A DNA stretch of 64,000 nucleotides from Variovorax ginsengisoli (GCF_030811835.1 NZ_JAUSRO010000012.1:1-64000); one strand, 5' to 3'; positions 34,247-44,651 are shown, counted from the first letter of the stretch. Program-made: numbers and translations. The notes: generated from the letters alone by a model not told the origin.

Positions 34247-35170
34247 TCAGGCGACGCTGGCAGACTGGTAGCGCAGCGGCGCCAGGATCTCTGCGGCCAT
34301 GGCCGGCGGGTAGATCAGTTCGCGCAGGAAGTTGGCATCCTTGCGCAGTGCCTCGGCCGCCTCGGCGTGCCCGAAGTAGTCGAAGTAATAGGGCATTTGC
34401 TGGATCAGCATTTCGAAGCCCGCCTGCGCATTGAGGCCACGCGCGCGCGCCGCGCGCACCAAGGGGGTCGGCTGATTGCGCAGCAGGATGTCGAAGAGCG
34501 CGGCATGGCCGTCCATGCGCGCCACGTCCACCGGCAGGGGAGCGCCCTCCTCCAGCCCGATTGGCGTGGCGTTGACGACCAGGTCGTAGCCCGCGGGGTC
34601 GTTGCTCTCCGCCGCCGTGACATGCGCATCGAAGAACGCATCGAGCTTGGCCGCCACGCCTGCGGCCTTGCCCGGCGAGGTGTCGTGAAAGGCAATGGAC
34701 TCCGCACCGTTGACGGTGCCGCCTTCGGCCAGCGCCACACCGATGGCCGCCGCGCTCACGCCCGCGCCCAGGACCAGCACGCGCTTGCCGCGAAAGGGGA
34801 TGTTGCAGTGATCGAGCGCACCGATCAGGCCTTCGCCGTCGAACAGATCGCCCTCGAGCTGCCGGTTGTCCATACGGCGCACGATGTTGACCGACCCGGC
34901 CACGCGGCCGAACAGGCCGCAGCCGTCGAGCAGGTCGACCGCCAGCGGCTTGTGCGGCGGCGCGATGACCATGCCGCGCACATTGCGCGCGAGGAAGGCG
35001 GACTTGAGGAACACCGCGAAGTCGCGGGTCGCGACCTGCATCGGCACCATGACCGCATCGATGCCATAGCGTGCGAACGCGGCGTTGAACATCTTCGGCA
35101 GGCGCACGTTCTTCACCGGATCGCCGGGAAGCAGATACGCCGCGGTGCCGCCGCTGATGGTGTGATTCAT
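34247..35170 (-). CDS. Shikimate dehydrogenase-like (AroE-like) oxidoreductase 2
   Basis: The product is 307 aa and the first gene of the leftward operon. The catalytic equivalents are Lys74 (APPHK), Asn95 (GSVNIV) and Asp111 (FDGEGL). The nucleotide-binding loop is VLGAGVSAAAIGVAL (about 133-147). The substrate motif is further degraded, with DPVKNVRLP (17-25) where AroE has SHSKSP. It carries an extended C terminus (YPPAMAAEILAPLRYQS). It is clearly paralogous to the next gene, and the two may act on different stereo- or side-chain variants, or as a hetero-oligomer. ATG 35170 has an AGAGG ribosome-binding site. Confidence 0.8.
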   Translation of the reverse strand: MNHTISGGTAAYLLPGDPVKNVRLPKMFNAAFARYGIDAVMVPMQVATRDFAVFLKSAFLARNVRGMVIAPPHKPLAVDLLDGCGLFGRVAGSVNIVRRMDNRQLEGDLFDGEGLIGALDHCNIPFRGKRVLVLGAGVSAAAIGVALAEGGTVNGAESIAFHDTSPGKAAGVAAKLDAFFDAHVTAAESNDPAGYDLVVNATPIGLEEGAPLPVDVARMDGHAALFDILLRNQPTPLVRAARARGLNAQAGFEMLIQQMPYYFDYFGHAEAAEALRKDANFLRELIYPPAMAAEILAPLRYQSASVA

Positions 35171-35264
35171 CTGATGCCTCTGTGAATGGGCCGAGCGTCC
35201 GATCGGAATCGAACGCCAGAACTGTAACGAACGCGACGCCGCTTGTCGGCCGCGGCGTCGCCCA

Positions 35265-35305
35265 TTGGATCGATCACCGAACTGAATTGAGCGATGATCG
35301 ACCAA
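35265..35305. promoter_or_regulatory. Inverted repeat between the AroE-like operon and the IclR gene
   Basis: TTGGATCGATCA (35265-35276) and TGATCGACCAA (35295-35305) form arms that match completely apart from one extra A. They are separated by 18 nt. The site lies in the 200-bp divergent region, 66 bp before the IclR ATG and 95 bp before the operon's first ATG. It is a good candidate site for the divergent IclR regulator. Assignment is inference. Confidence 0.45.
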
Positions 35306-35370
35306 ACACAGGGTTTTACCTGATCTCTTCCAGCATACCCATCCCGCACGCCCGCCGCACACTCACCGCC

Positions 35371-36156
35371 ATGACCCAGGACGATTCCCTTCCACCCGCT
35401 GGCCTCGAAAAGCGCGACTGGATCGCCGGTCTCGAACGAGGCATCGGCATCATCGAGGCCTTCGACGATGCCAACCCGCGGCTGACCGCCAGCCAGGCGG
35501 GCCAGCGCACCGGCATGACGCGCACCGCCGCCCGGCGCTACCTGCTCACGCTGCAGCACATGGGTTACGTGGCGAGCGACGGCAAGCTGTTCTGGCTCAC
35601 ACCGCGGGTGCTGCGGCTGGGACAGTCGTACCTTGAATCGGCGCGCCTGCCGCGCATCGTGCAGCCCTTCCTGCAACGCGTGGCGGCAGGCACGCACGAG
35701 GTCGCCTACCTCAGCGTGATGGATGGCGACGAAGTGGTCTACATCGCGCGCAATGGCCCGAACCGCAGCATGAGCACCGGCTACGTGCTGGGCGCTCGCG
35801 TGCCCGCCCAAGTCACGGCCGCCGGCATGTTGATGCTCGCGCTGCGCAGCGACGACGACCTGGCCGACTGGCTGGCCACGCGGGAACTGCGCGTCTACAC
35901 CTCGCACACCATCGAGAGCAAGGCACGCATGAAGCTCGAGCTGGCGCGCATCCGTGCGCAGGGCTGGGCGCTGTCGGAGCAGCAGCTGGACCTGAATTCG
36001 CGTGGCATCGCCGTGCCCCTGCGGGACCGGCGCGGTGAACTGGTCGGCGCACTGAACATCACGATGCCGATGGGACACGAGACCAGCGAAGACGCGGTGG
36101 CGCGTGTGCTGCCCGTGCTGCGCGAGACGGCGCAGGCGATGCGCAACCTGATCTGA
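35371..36156 (+). CDS. IclR-family regulator, PcaR/PcaU/PobR-like
   Basis: The product is 261 aa. The N-terminal winged helix is in LTASQAGQRTGMTRTAARRY (about 37-56), and the C-terminal effector domain is in GTHEVAYLSVMDGDEVVYIA (about 108-127). The pattern WIAGLERGIGIIEAFDDANPRLT is characteristic of the PcaR/PcaU/PobR subgroup, which senses aromatic or beta-ketoadipate pathway compounds. It is divergent from the AroE-like/pca operon, so it is the likely regulator of that operon. ATG 35371 is chosen because the domain starts right after it; the open extension upstream crosses the intergenic repeat. Confidence 0.9.
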   Translation: MTQDDSLPPAGLEKRDWIAGLERGIGIIEAFDDANPRLTASQAGQRTGMTRTAARRYLLTLQHMGYVASDGKLFWLTPRVLRLGQSYLESARLPRIVQPFLQRVAAGTHEVAYLSVMDGDEVVYIARNGPNRSMSTGYVLGARVPAQVTAAGMLMLALRSDDDLADWLATRELRVYTSHTIESKARMKLELARIRAQGWALSEQQLDLNSRGIAVPLRDRRGELVGALNITMPMGHETSEDAVARVLPVLRETAQAMRNLI

Positions 36157-36247
36157 GCGCCGCGGCACACACCTCCGTTTTTTTGTGATTCATGCGCTCA
36201 CAAGCATGCGGGTAAGTCCGCATCAACGTATCGACACGCGTCCATAA

Positions 36248-36270
36248 AATTTATTCAAGTTGAATTAATT
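36248..36270. promoter_or_regulatory. Near-perfect palindromic operator upstream of the ROK regulator gene
   Basis: AATTTATTCAA, a central G, and TTGAATTAATT form a 23-bp inverted repeat with 10 of 11 arm positions matching. It is strikingly AT-rich in this GC-rich DNA, and lies 50 bp before the ROK start codon. It probably binds the ROK protein and controls the whole sugar operon. Binding is not shown. Confidence 0.65.
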
Positions 36271-36320
36271 AATGACGCGTTCAGGCTCCTTCGGCCCGGG
36301 CGCCTTGCCTAGGAGCGGCT

Positions 36321-37557
36321 TTGAAGTCAGACGGCCCCGGTCGCGGTACCAATTCGGTCAACCTGCGGCTCTACAACGAGCGCACCTTGCTGCAGCGGTT
36401 GCGCCGTGCAGGCGAAGCGTCCAAGGCCGACCTCGCCCGTTGGGCACAGCTGACCAACACCGCCGTCGGCAGCATCGTGCAGTCGCTCGAAGACGCGGGC
36501 CTGATCGAAGCCGCTGGCCGCCGCCAGGAAGGCCAGCGCGGCCAGCCCGCGGGGCTCTACCGCATCAACTCGCAAGGCGCGTACGGCATCGGCGTGCGGC
36601 TGGACCGCACCATGACGGAAACCGTGCTGGTCGACCTGGGCGGCAACCTGCTGGCGCGAGAAACACATGACGTCCTGCTGCCCCACCCGGACAAGGCCTT
36701 GGCGCTGGTGCGCAAGGACGTGGCCCGCATGGTCGGCATGCTCGACGCGGGCCAGCGCAAGCGTCTGACCGGCATCGGCCTGGCGCAGCCATACAACCTG
36801 GGCAGCTGGTTGCGCGAGCTCGACCTCAAGGCCGACTTCCGCATCTGGGACGACGTGGACTTCGGCGCCATGCTGTCGCACGACGTGCAGTTGCCCGTCT
36901 TCAAGGAAAACGATGGCAACGCCGCTGCCATTGCCGAGCTGTTCTTTGGCGTGGGCCGCGAGGAGAGCGACTTTCTGTACATCTTCATCGGCGCGGCACT
37001 GGGCGCCGGCGTGGTGATCGGTGGGGAAAGCCTGCGCGGCAGCACCGGCAACGCGGCCGACCTCGGGCTCATGCCGGTGCCGCCCAGCCGCCTGGCATCA
37101 GCGCCGGTGTCGGACCGGCGCTGGGACATCCTGCTGTCACGGGCCTCACTCAATGCGATGGCACGGCATCTGCGCCACCATGGCGTGAAGATCCAGGGAC
37201 ACGCCGACCTGGAGCGCGCCGTGCACGCGCACCGCAGCGAAGTGCGCGAATGGCTCGACGACTGCGTCGACGCGCTGGTGCCCTCGGTGCGTGCTGCGCT
37301 CGCCGTCCTCGACGTGCCGGCGGTGGTCATCGACTGCGACATCGACGCCGGGCTGGTGGCCGAACTCATGCAGCGGCTGGACATCGGGCTGCGCGACATC
37401 GCACCGGAGGCCCGCCAAACGCCCCGCATCCTGCGCGGCAGCTTCCGCGCGGACGCCGGCGCCGTGGGCGCCGCGAGCCTGCCGATGTTCTTCAATTTCT
37501 CGCCCCGTGCCGACGTGCTGCGTGGCCGATCGCACCGCTTCATCCAGGAGGACGCCC

Positions 37558-37565
<8 letters not shown>
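36321..37565 (+). CDS. ROK-family transcriptional regulator
   Basis: The product is 414 aa. The N-terminal winged helix is in [21 protein letters not shown] (about 31-51). A ROK domain follows, with [20 protein letters not shown] and the [18 protein letters not shown] sugar-site segment (about 195-212). The Cys-rich zinc motif usual in ROK proteins after this segment is not recognisable: [14 protein letters not shown] occurs there instead. The start is TTG at 36321 with AGGAG 5 nt upstream. The end overlaps the ABC ATPase gene by 8 bp. It likely represses the downstream sugar ABC operon through the palindrome at 36248-36270. Confidence 0.88.
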
Positions 37566-39129
<1,564 letters not shown>

Positions 39130-39156
39130 ACCGCCCCCTCAAGGAGAGACAACGTC

Positions 39157-40164
39157 ATGACACCCAAGACCGCCACCGCTGCCGCCGCCATGGCCCACGA
39201 AGCCGCCGCGCAACCGCGCGCCAGCGCCCGCGACCTGGTCCGCACGCTGGGCATGCTGCCCGTGCTGGTGCTGCTGTGCATCGGCTTCAGCCTGGCCAGC
39301 GAGAACTTCTTCAGCCTGCAGAACCTGTCGATCATGACCCAGCAGGCATCGATCAACATCGTGCTGGCCGCAGGCATGACCTTCGTGATCCTCACCGCGG
39401 GCATCGACCTGTCGGTGGGCTCGATCCTGGCCGCCTCGGCCGTGGTCGCGATGCTGGTGTCCAAGCTGCCGGAGTTCGGCATGCTGGGCATCGCGGGCGG
39501 GCTGGCCTGCGGGCTGCTGTTCGGACTGATCAACGGCGTGCTGATCGCCTTCGTCAAGCTGCCGCCCTTCATCGTCACGCTGGGTTCGCTGACCGCGGTG
39601 CGCGGCATCGCGCGCCTGCTGGCCAGCGACACGACGGTGTTCAACCCCGACCTGCCCTTTGCGTTCATCGGCAATGGCGATGTGCTGGGCGTGCCGTGGC
39701 TGGTGATCATCGCCTTCGGCGTGGTCGCGCTGTCGTGGTTCATCCTGCGGCGCACGGTGCTCGGCCTGAACATCTATGCGGTGGGCGGCAACCCCGAAGC
39801 GGCCCGACTGGCCGGCATCAAGGTCTGGGCCGTGCTGCTGTTCGCCTACGCCACGTCGGGGCTGCTGTCGGGCCTGGGCGGCGTGATGGCGGCATCCCGG
39901 CTCTATGCGGCCAACGGCCTGCAGCTGGGCGCATCCTACGAACTCGATGCCATCGCGGCGGTGATCCTGGGCGGCACCAGCTTCGTCGGCGGTGTCGGCT
40001 CGATCCTGGGCACGCTGATCGGCGCGCTGATCATCGCGGTGCTCACCAACGGGCTGATCCTGATGGGTGTTTCGGACATCTGGCAGTACATCGTCAAGGG
40101 CCTGGTGATCATCGGTGCGGTCGCCCTCGATGCCTATCGCCGCAAGGGCTCGGCCAGAACATAG
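39157..40164 (+). CDS. Sugar ABC transporter permease (RbsC type)
   Basis: The product is 335 aa with about 9-10 transmembrane segments. Family motifs include AAGMTFVILTAGIDLSVGS (about 70-88) and AVGGNPEAARLAGIKV (about 209-224), then AAVILGGTSFVGGVGSI. It forms the dimeric channel of the ribose/galactose-type importer. It sits between the ATPase gene (27-bp gap) and the binding-protein gene. Confidence 0.93.
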   Translation: MTPKTATAAAAMAHEAAAQPRASARDLVRTLGMLPVLVLLCIGFSLASENFFSLQNLSIMTQQASINIVLAAGMTFVILTAGIDLSVGSILAASAVVAMLVSKLPEFGMLGIAGGLACGLLFGLINGVLIAFVKLPPFIVTLGSLTAVRGIARLLASDTTVFNPDLPFAFIGNGDVLGVPWLVIIAFGVVALSWFILRRTVLGLNIYAVGGNPEAARLAGIKVWAVLLFAYATSGLLSGLGGVMAASRLYAANGLQLGASYELDAIAAVILGGTSFVGGVGSILGTLIGALIIAVLTNGLILMGVSDIWQYIVKGLVIIGAVALDAYRRKGSART

Positions 40165-40280
40165 GCCTACCCCCAGGCTTCGCGCACTTCGTGTCGCTTC
40201 GCCCATCCCCTGGCAGGAGGCAACACCTACGGCCCGGCTAAGCCGGTTCCGCGGTGTTTACTGGCCTGCCCTTTTTCGTG
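40165..40280 (+). repeat. Possible dispersed intergenic repeat within the sugar operon
   Basis: The stretch begins CTACCCCCAGGCTTCGCGCA, then CTTCGTGTCGCTTCGCCCAT and CCCCTGGCAGGAGGCAACAC, and ends in an imperfect hairpin GGCCCGGC/GCCGGTTCC followed by GCGGTGTTTACTGG. I recall similar intergenic strings in Comamonadaceae genomes, but no second copy was spotted in this window. It separates the permease and binding-protein genes (157-bp gap). It could act as a processing or attenuation site. Confidence 0.4.
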
Positions 40281-40321
40281 CAACGCTTCAACAACCACAG
40301 ACCACTGACAGGAGACTTCCC

Positions 40322-41260
40322 ATGCGCAAATCCCTCTTCGCCCTCGCCGTGATCGCGGCGGCCATCGCCGCTCCTGCGGCGCAGGCCCAGACCAAGCAGA
40401 TCAAGAACGTGGGCATCACGCTCGGCTCGATGGGCAACCCCTTCTTCGTGTCGCTCGCCAAGGGCGCCGAAGCCAAGGTCAAGCAGCTCAACCCTGCGGC
40501 CAAGGTGACTGCGCTGTCGGCCGACTACGACCTGAACAAGCAGTTCTCTCAGATCGACGGCTTCATCTCCGCCGGTGTCGACCTGATCCTGGTCAACGCC
40601 GTTGACGCCAAGGCGATCGAGCCCGCGCTCAACAAGGCCAAGAAGGCCGGCATCGCCGTGGTGGGCGTCGACGTGGCGGCCAATGGTGCCGATGCGACGG
40701 TGCAGACCAACAACGTGCAGGCTGGCGAAATCGCCTGCCAGTTCATCGTCGAGAAGCTCGGCGGCAAGGGCAACGTGATCATCCAGAACGGTCCGCAGGT
40801 GTCGGCCGTCATCGACCGCGTGAACGGCTGCAAGTCGGTGTTCAAGAAGAACCCGGACATCAAGGTGCTGTCGGACGACCAGGACGCCAAGGGCTCGCGC
40901 GAAGGCGGCCTCAACGTGATGCAGAACCACCTCACCCGCTTCCCGAAGATCGATGCGGTGTTCACCATCAACGATCCACAGGCCATCGGCACCGACCTGG
41001 CCGCCCGCCAGCTCAACCGCAAGAACATCGTGATCGCCTCGGTCGACGGTGCGCCGGACATCGAAGGCGCACTCAAGGCGGACACCCAGGTGCAGGCTTC
41101 GGCCAGCCAGGACCCGTTCATGATCGCGCAGAAGGCGGTCGAAATCGGCCAGGGCCTCCTCAACGGCCAGAAGCCCGCACAACCGATGGTCCTGCTGCCC
41201 TCCACGCTGGTTACCCGCGCCAACGTCAAGGACTACAAGGGCTGGTCGGCACCGCGCTGA
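40322..41260 (+). CDS. Sugar ABC transporter substrate-binding protein (ribose type)
   Basis: The product is 312 aa. The signal peptide is MRKSLFALAVIAAAIAAPAAQAQ, cleaved around residue 22. It has the type I periplasmic binding fold: NVGITLGSMGNPFFVSLAKG (about 30-49), the hinge-side VDLILVNAVDAKAIEPAL, and DAVFTINDPQAIGTDLAARQ. It captures the sugar for the permease encoded upstream. A CAGGAGA ribosome-binding site precedes ATG 40322. The PfkB kinase gene follows, suggesting a sugar that is phosphorylated inside the cell. Confidence 0.93.
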   Translation: MRKSLFALAVIAAAIAAPAAQAQTKQIKNVGITLGSMGNPFFVSLAKGAEAKVKQLNPAAKVTALSADYDLNKQFSQIDGFISAGVDLILVNAVDAKAIEPALNKAKKAGIAVVGVDVAANGADATVQTNNVQAGEIACQFIVEKLGGKGNVIIQNGPQVSAVIDRVNGCKSVFKKNPDIKVLSDDQDAKGSREGGLNVMQNHLTRFPKIDAVFTINDPQAIGTDLAARQLNRKNIVIASVDGAPDIEGALKADTQVQASASQDPFMIAQKAVEIGQGLLNGQKPAQPMVLLPSTLVTRANVKDYKGWSAPR

Positions 41261-41288
41261 GCGGACGACCACTCGCCTGGAGCAAAAG

Positions 41289-42215
41289 ATGTTTGTCGTC
41301 TGCGGTGAAGCCTTGATGGACGTGTATGTGCGTGACAGCACCCCCACCGGACTGCTGCTCGATGCACGCGTGGGCGGTTCGCCGTTCAATGTGGCGGTCG
41401 GCCTGGCGCGCCTGGGCGGCAACGCGCAGTTGCTCACAGGGCTGTCGAACGACGTGCCCGGCGAGCGGCTGGTGCAGTCGCTGCGCGACGAGAACGTCGG
41501 CACGGCGCTGGTGCTGCGCCACGCGGCGCCGACCACGTTGAGCGTGGTGAGCGTGGGGCCCACCGGCGTGCCAAGCTATGCCTTCCATGGGCATGGTGCA
41601 GCCGACCGGCAGCTCACCCTCGGCACCCTGCCCGCGCTGCCCGCCGAAACGCGGGTGCTGCAGTTCGGCTCCTACGCCCTGGTGGTGGAGCCGGTGGGCA
41701 CCGCGCTGCGCGCGCTCGCTGCGCGCGAACGCACGCAGCGCCTGATCGCCTACGACCCGAACGTGCGGCTGAACGTCGAACCCGACGTCGGGCGCTGGCT
41801 CCCGGTGGTCGACGAGATGGTCGGCTTGTCGCACATCGTCAAGGTGAGCGACGAGGACCTGGGGCTTCTCTACCCTGACGAGTCGCCCGCCCACGTCGCG
41901 CAACGCTGGCTGGCGCTCGGTGTGAAGCTGGTCGTGGTCACGCGCGGCGCGACCGGTTGCGAGGCATGGAATGCGGCCGGCCATGCCAGCGCACCCGCGC
42001 TGCTGGTGGACGTGGTCGACACGGTGGGTGCGGGCGACACCTTCCAGGCCGCGTTGCTGACCTGGCTGGCCGAGCACGAGGCGCTCACGCCACCAGCCAT
42101 CGACGCGCTGGGCCTGGCCGAGGTCGCTGCGCTGCTGCGCTTTGCAGCGCGCGCGGCCTCCATCACCTGCTCACGCCGGGGCGCCGACATGCCTCGCCGC
42201 GCGGAGCTGGTCTGA
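41289..42215 (+). CDS. PfkB-family carbohydrate kinase, fructokinase-like
   Basis: The product is 308 aa. The C-terminal PfkB signature DTVGAGDTFQAALL carries the catalytic base Asp250. The N-terminal signature region is GGSPFNVAVGLARLGGNAQL (about 34-53). It phosphorylates a sugar with ATP. Its place after a complete ABC importer and ROK regulator suggests that it acts on the imported sugar. Fructose is a reasonable guess from the family, but ribose or another sugar is not excluded. Confidence 0.9.
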   Translation: MFVVCGEALMDVYVRDSTPTGLLLDARVGGSPFNVAVGLARLGGNAQLLTGLSNDVPGERLVQSLRDENVGTALVLRHAAPTTLSVVSVGPTGVPSYAFHGHGAADRQLTLGTLPALPAETRVLQFGSYALVVEPVGTALRALAARERTQRLIAYDPNVRLNVEPDVGRWLPVVDEMVGLSHIVKVSDEDLGLLYPDESPAHVAQRWLALGVKLVVVTRGATGCEAWNAAGHASAPALLVDVVDTVGAGDTFQAALLTWLAEHEALTPPAIDALGLAEVAALLRFAARAASITCSRRGADMPRRAELV

Positions 42216-42221
42216 GCGGAT

Positions 42222-42818
42222 TCAGCGCCTGCGGCCGAATGGTGGCTGGCCACGCCAGTAACGGATCGTGAGCCAGCCGCCGGCCAACCCGCCCAGGTGC
42301 GCGAAGTGCGCCACGCCGCTCATGCTGCCAGTCACGCCCAGGCCGAGTTCGATCAGCCCGTAGAGGGTGACGAACACCCACGCCGGCATCGGGATGGGGG
42401 GAATGAGCGGCACGATCTTGCGGTGCGGAAACAGCATCGCAAACCCCACCAGAAGCCCGAACAGGCCGCCCGAAGCGCCCACCGTCGGGTACATGCCGCC
42501 GGACCATGCGGCCACGCCCAGCTGGGCGGCGGCTGCACCGAGCACGCTCACGAAGTAGAAGATCAGGAAACGCCTGGGACCCCACACACGCTCGAGTTCG
42601 CCACCGAACATGTAGAGGCCGAACATGTTGAACACGAGATGCGACAGGCCGCCATGCAGGAAGGCGTAGCTCACGACCTGCCACGGTTCGAACGCGCCGG
42701 AGCCGATCGGCCAGAGCGCAAACGAGGCCAACCCGTCGCCCGCCCCGAGCGACTGCATGAGGAACACGATCACGTTCGTGAGGATCAACGCCTGGGTGGC
42801 GGGGGGCAAGGCAAACAT
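42222..42818 (-). CDS. Rhomboid-family intramembrane serine protease
   Basis: The product is 198 aa with six transmembrane segments. The catalytic dyad is Ser116 in GASGG and His174 in FAHLGG. The conserved HxxxN (His60...Asn64) of helix 2 is present, so the protease should be active. It cleaves membrane-protein helices within the inner membrane, with unknown substrate. It converges with the PfkB kinase gene (6-bp gap). Confidence 0.92.
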   Translation of the reverse strand: MFALPPATQALILTNVIVFLMQSLGAGDGLASFALWPIGSGAFEPWQVVSYAFLHGGLSHLVFNMFGLYMFGGELERVWGPRRFLIFYFVSVLGAAAAQLGVAAWSGGMYPTVGASGGLFGLLVGFAMLFPHRKIVPLIPPIPMPAWVFVTLYGLIELGLGVTGSMSGVAHFAHLGGLAGGWLTIRYWRGQPPFGRRR

Positions 42819-42902
42819 CTCGAAATCCGTTAGGGCAACAATGGACGGGGCTCACGGCGGCGTGGCAGCCTGGAACACGGGCGCATGCAGCGCCACGCCC
42901 CT

Positions 42903-44033
42903 CTAGAGAAAGGACGCCTGCGGCACAGCCGCTGCGGCACCCGCATCGTCGCGGGACCGTGCCGATGCGGCTTGCACGTCGCCACACTGCGCGCGGTGGC
43001 GCAACGCATGCTCCATGACCACCAGCGCCAGCATGGCCTCGGCAATGGGCGTGGCGCGAATGCCCACGCAAGGGTCATGGCGACCCTTGGTCACCACCTC
43101 GACCGGCTGGTTGTTCACGTCGATCGACTGGCGCGGACTGATGATCGAGCTGGTTGGCTTGATGGCGATGGTGACCTCCAGGTCCTGGCCGGTGCTGATG
43201 CCGCCCAGGATGCCGCCCGCGTTGTTGCTGAGAAAGCCGGTGGGCGTGATCGAATCGCCATGCGTGGTGCCGCGCTGGGTCACGCTGTTCCAGCCCGCGC
43301 CGATTTCCACCGCTTTCACCGCATTGATGCCCATCATCGCAAAGGCGATGTCGGCATCGAGCTTGTCGAACAGCGGCTCGCCCAGTCCCACGGGAACGCC
43401 GGTGGCGGTCACGCGGATGCGCGCACCGCAGGAGTCGCCGGCCTTGCGCAGCGCGTCCATGTAGGCCTCCAGCGCCGCCACGTCGGCCACGGGCGCGAAG
43501 AACGGGTTGTTCGGCACATGGTCCCAGCTCTCGAAGGGAATGGCGATGTCGCCGATCTGGGCCATGCAGCCGCGAAACACCATGCCGTGCCGTTCGGCCA
43601 GCCATTTCTTGGCCACGGCGCCGGCGGCAACCATGGGGGCCGTCAAGCGTGCCGACGATCGCCCACCACCGCGCGGATCGCGAATGCCGTACTTGTTCCA
43701 GTAGGTGAAATCCGCATGGCCGGGGCGAAACTGCTGGGCGATCTGGCCATAGTCCTTGCTGCGCTGGTCGGTGTTTTCGATGAGAAGCGCAATCGGCGTG
43801 CCGGTGGTCTTGCCTTCGTACACGCCCGAGAGGATCTTCACGGTGTCCGGCTCGTTGCGCTGCGTCACGTGACGACTGGTGCCGGGACGGCGGCGGTCCA
43901 GGTCACCCTGAATGTCCGCTTCGCTCAACGACAGGCCGGGCGGGCAGCCGTCGATGACGCAACCGATCGCCGGGCCATGGGATTCACCGAAGTTGGTGAC
44001 TGCGAAAAGGGTGCCAAAGGTGTTGCCGCTCAT
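42903..44033 (-). CDS. aroC: Chorismate synthase
   Basis: The product is 376 aa. The N-terminal signature [20 protein letters not shown] and the FMN/EPSP-binding segments ([20 protein letters not shown], about 46-65; [16 protein letters not shown], about 128-143; and the C-terminal [16 protein letters not shown]) are intact. It converts 5-enolpyruvylshikimate-3-phosphate to chorismate using reduced FMN, the last common step of aromatic biosynthesis. It is not linked to the AroE-like genes, which supports a catabolic role for those. Confidence 0.97.
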   Translation of the reverse strand: MSGNTFGTLFAVTNFGESHGPAIGCVIDGCPPGLSLSEADIQGDLDRRRPGTSRHVTQRNEPDTVKILSGVYEGKTTGTPIALLIENTDQRSKDYGQIAQQFRPGHADFTYWNKYGIRDPRGGGRSSARLTAPMVAAGAVAKKWLAERHGMVFRGCMAQIGDIAIPFESWDHVPNNPFFAPVADVAALEAYMDALRKAGDSCGARIRVTATGVPVGLGEPLFDKLDADIAFAMMGINAVKAVEIGAGWNSVTQRGTTHGDSITPTGFLSNNAGGILGGISTGQDLEVTIAIKPTSSIISPRQSIDVNNQPVEVVTKGRHDPCVGIRATPIAEAMLALVVMEHALRHRAQCGDVQAASARSRDDAGAAAAVPQASFL

Positions 44034-44166
44034 GGGCGCAGATTATCCCCGCAACCACGCGCGCCCGATGCGCAAGGCAAACCAGGCGCGGCACCGCCGG
44101 CTTCGGCCGGGAACGGTTTATGCATGTTGCAGCGCCGCATCTCCACCCTCCTCCGAAGGAATGCAC

Positions 44167-44589
44167 ATGCTGGACCGCACTGCGACAACGTTCTCCCACG
44201 TCAAGCCCGGCGACACCGAATTCGTGTCAGGCGGCCTGCGCGATTTCTTCCTCTACCGGGACCTCGGCATCGCCCAAGCCACCCACGGCAAGGTCATCGC
44301 GCACCTGGTCAAGGCGAACATGGCACCCGAAACGGGCACCGGCTGGCACCGTCACGAGGCGGACTTCCAGATCGTCATCATGACCAAGGGCTGGGCCCGC
44401 TTCATGTATGAAGACAAGGAAACCTTGGTCGAGGCCGGCGACGTGGTGCACCAGCGCCCGGGCATCCGCCACTATCTCTTCGACTATTCGCCGGACATGG
44501 AATACCTGGAAATCGTCGGGCCCGCCGACTTCAAAAGCATCGACGTGGAACCGGTGTGCGCCATACCCCCACCCACGCCGTGGGCTTGA
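44167..44589 (+). CDS. Cupin-domain protein
   Basis: The product is 140 aa. ATG 44167 is chosen because AAGGA lies six bases upstream; ATG 44161 abuts the ribosome-binding site. A single cupin fold carries GTGWHRHEADFQIVIMTKGW (about 57-76), with His residues as metal ligands, and GDVVHQRPGIRHYLFDYSPD, with the second metal motif. There is no signal peptide. The enzymatic or sensory role is unknown. It precedes the GbsR/MarR gene by 62 bp. Confidence 0.82.
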   Translation: MLDRTATTFSHVKPGDTEFVSGGLRDFFLYRDLGIAQATHGKVIAHLVKANMAPETGTGWHRHEADFQIVIMTKGWARFMYEDKETLVEAGDVVHQRPGIRHYLFDYSPDMEYLEIVGPADFKSIDVEPVCAIPPPTPWA

Positions 44590-44600
44590 TGCGAGTCGGG

Positions 44601-44626
44601 GTATTTTCATGACTTCGTGAAAGTAC
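44601..44626. promoter_or_regulatory. 26-bp imperfect palindrome upstream of the GbsR/MarR gene (TTTCA-N8-TGAAA)
   Basis: GTATTTTCATGAC and TTCGTGAAAGTAC are arms with 10 of 13 matching positions. The core TTTCA (44605-44609) and TGAAA (44618-44622) are spaced by 8 nt. The same core with the same spacing occurs at the cydD promoter (53022-53049). It lies 26 bp before the regulator's ATG, a position fit for autorepression. Confidence 0.6.
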
Positions 44627-44651
44627 AGCATGTTCGCGCAACAATTGCGGC

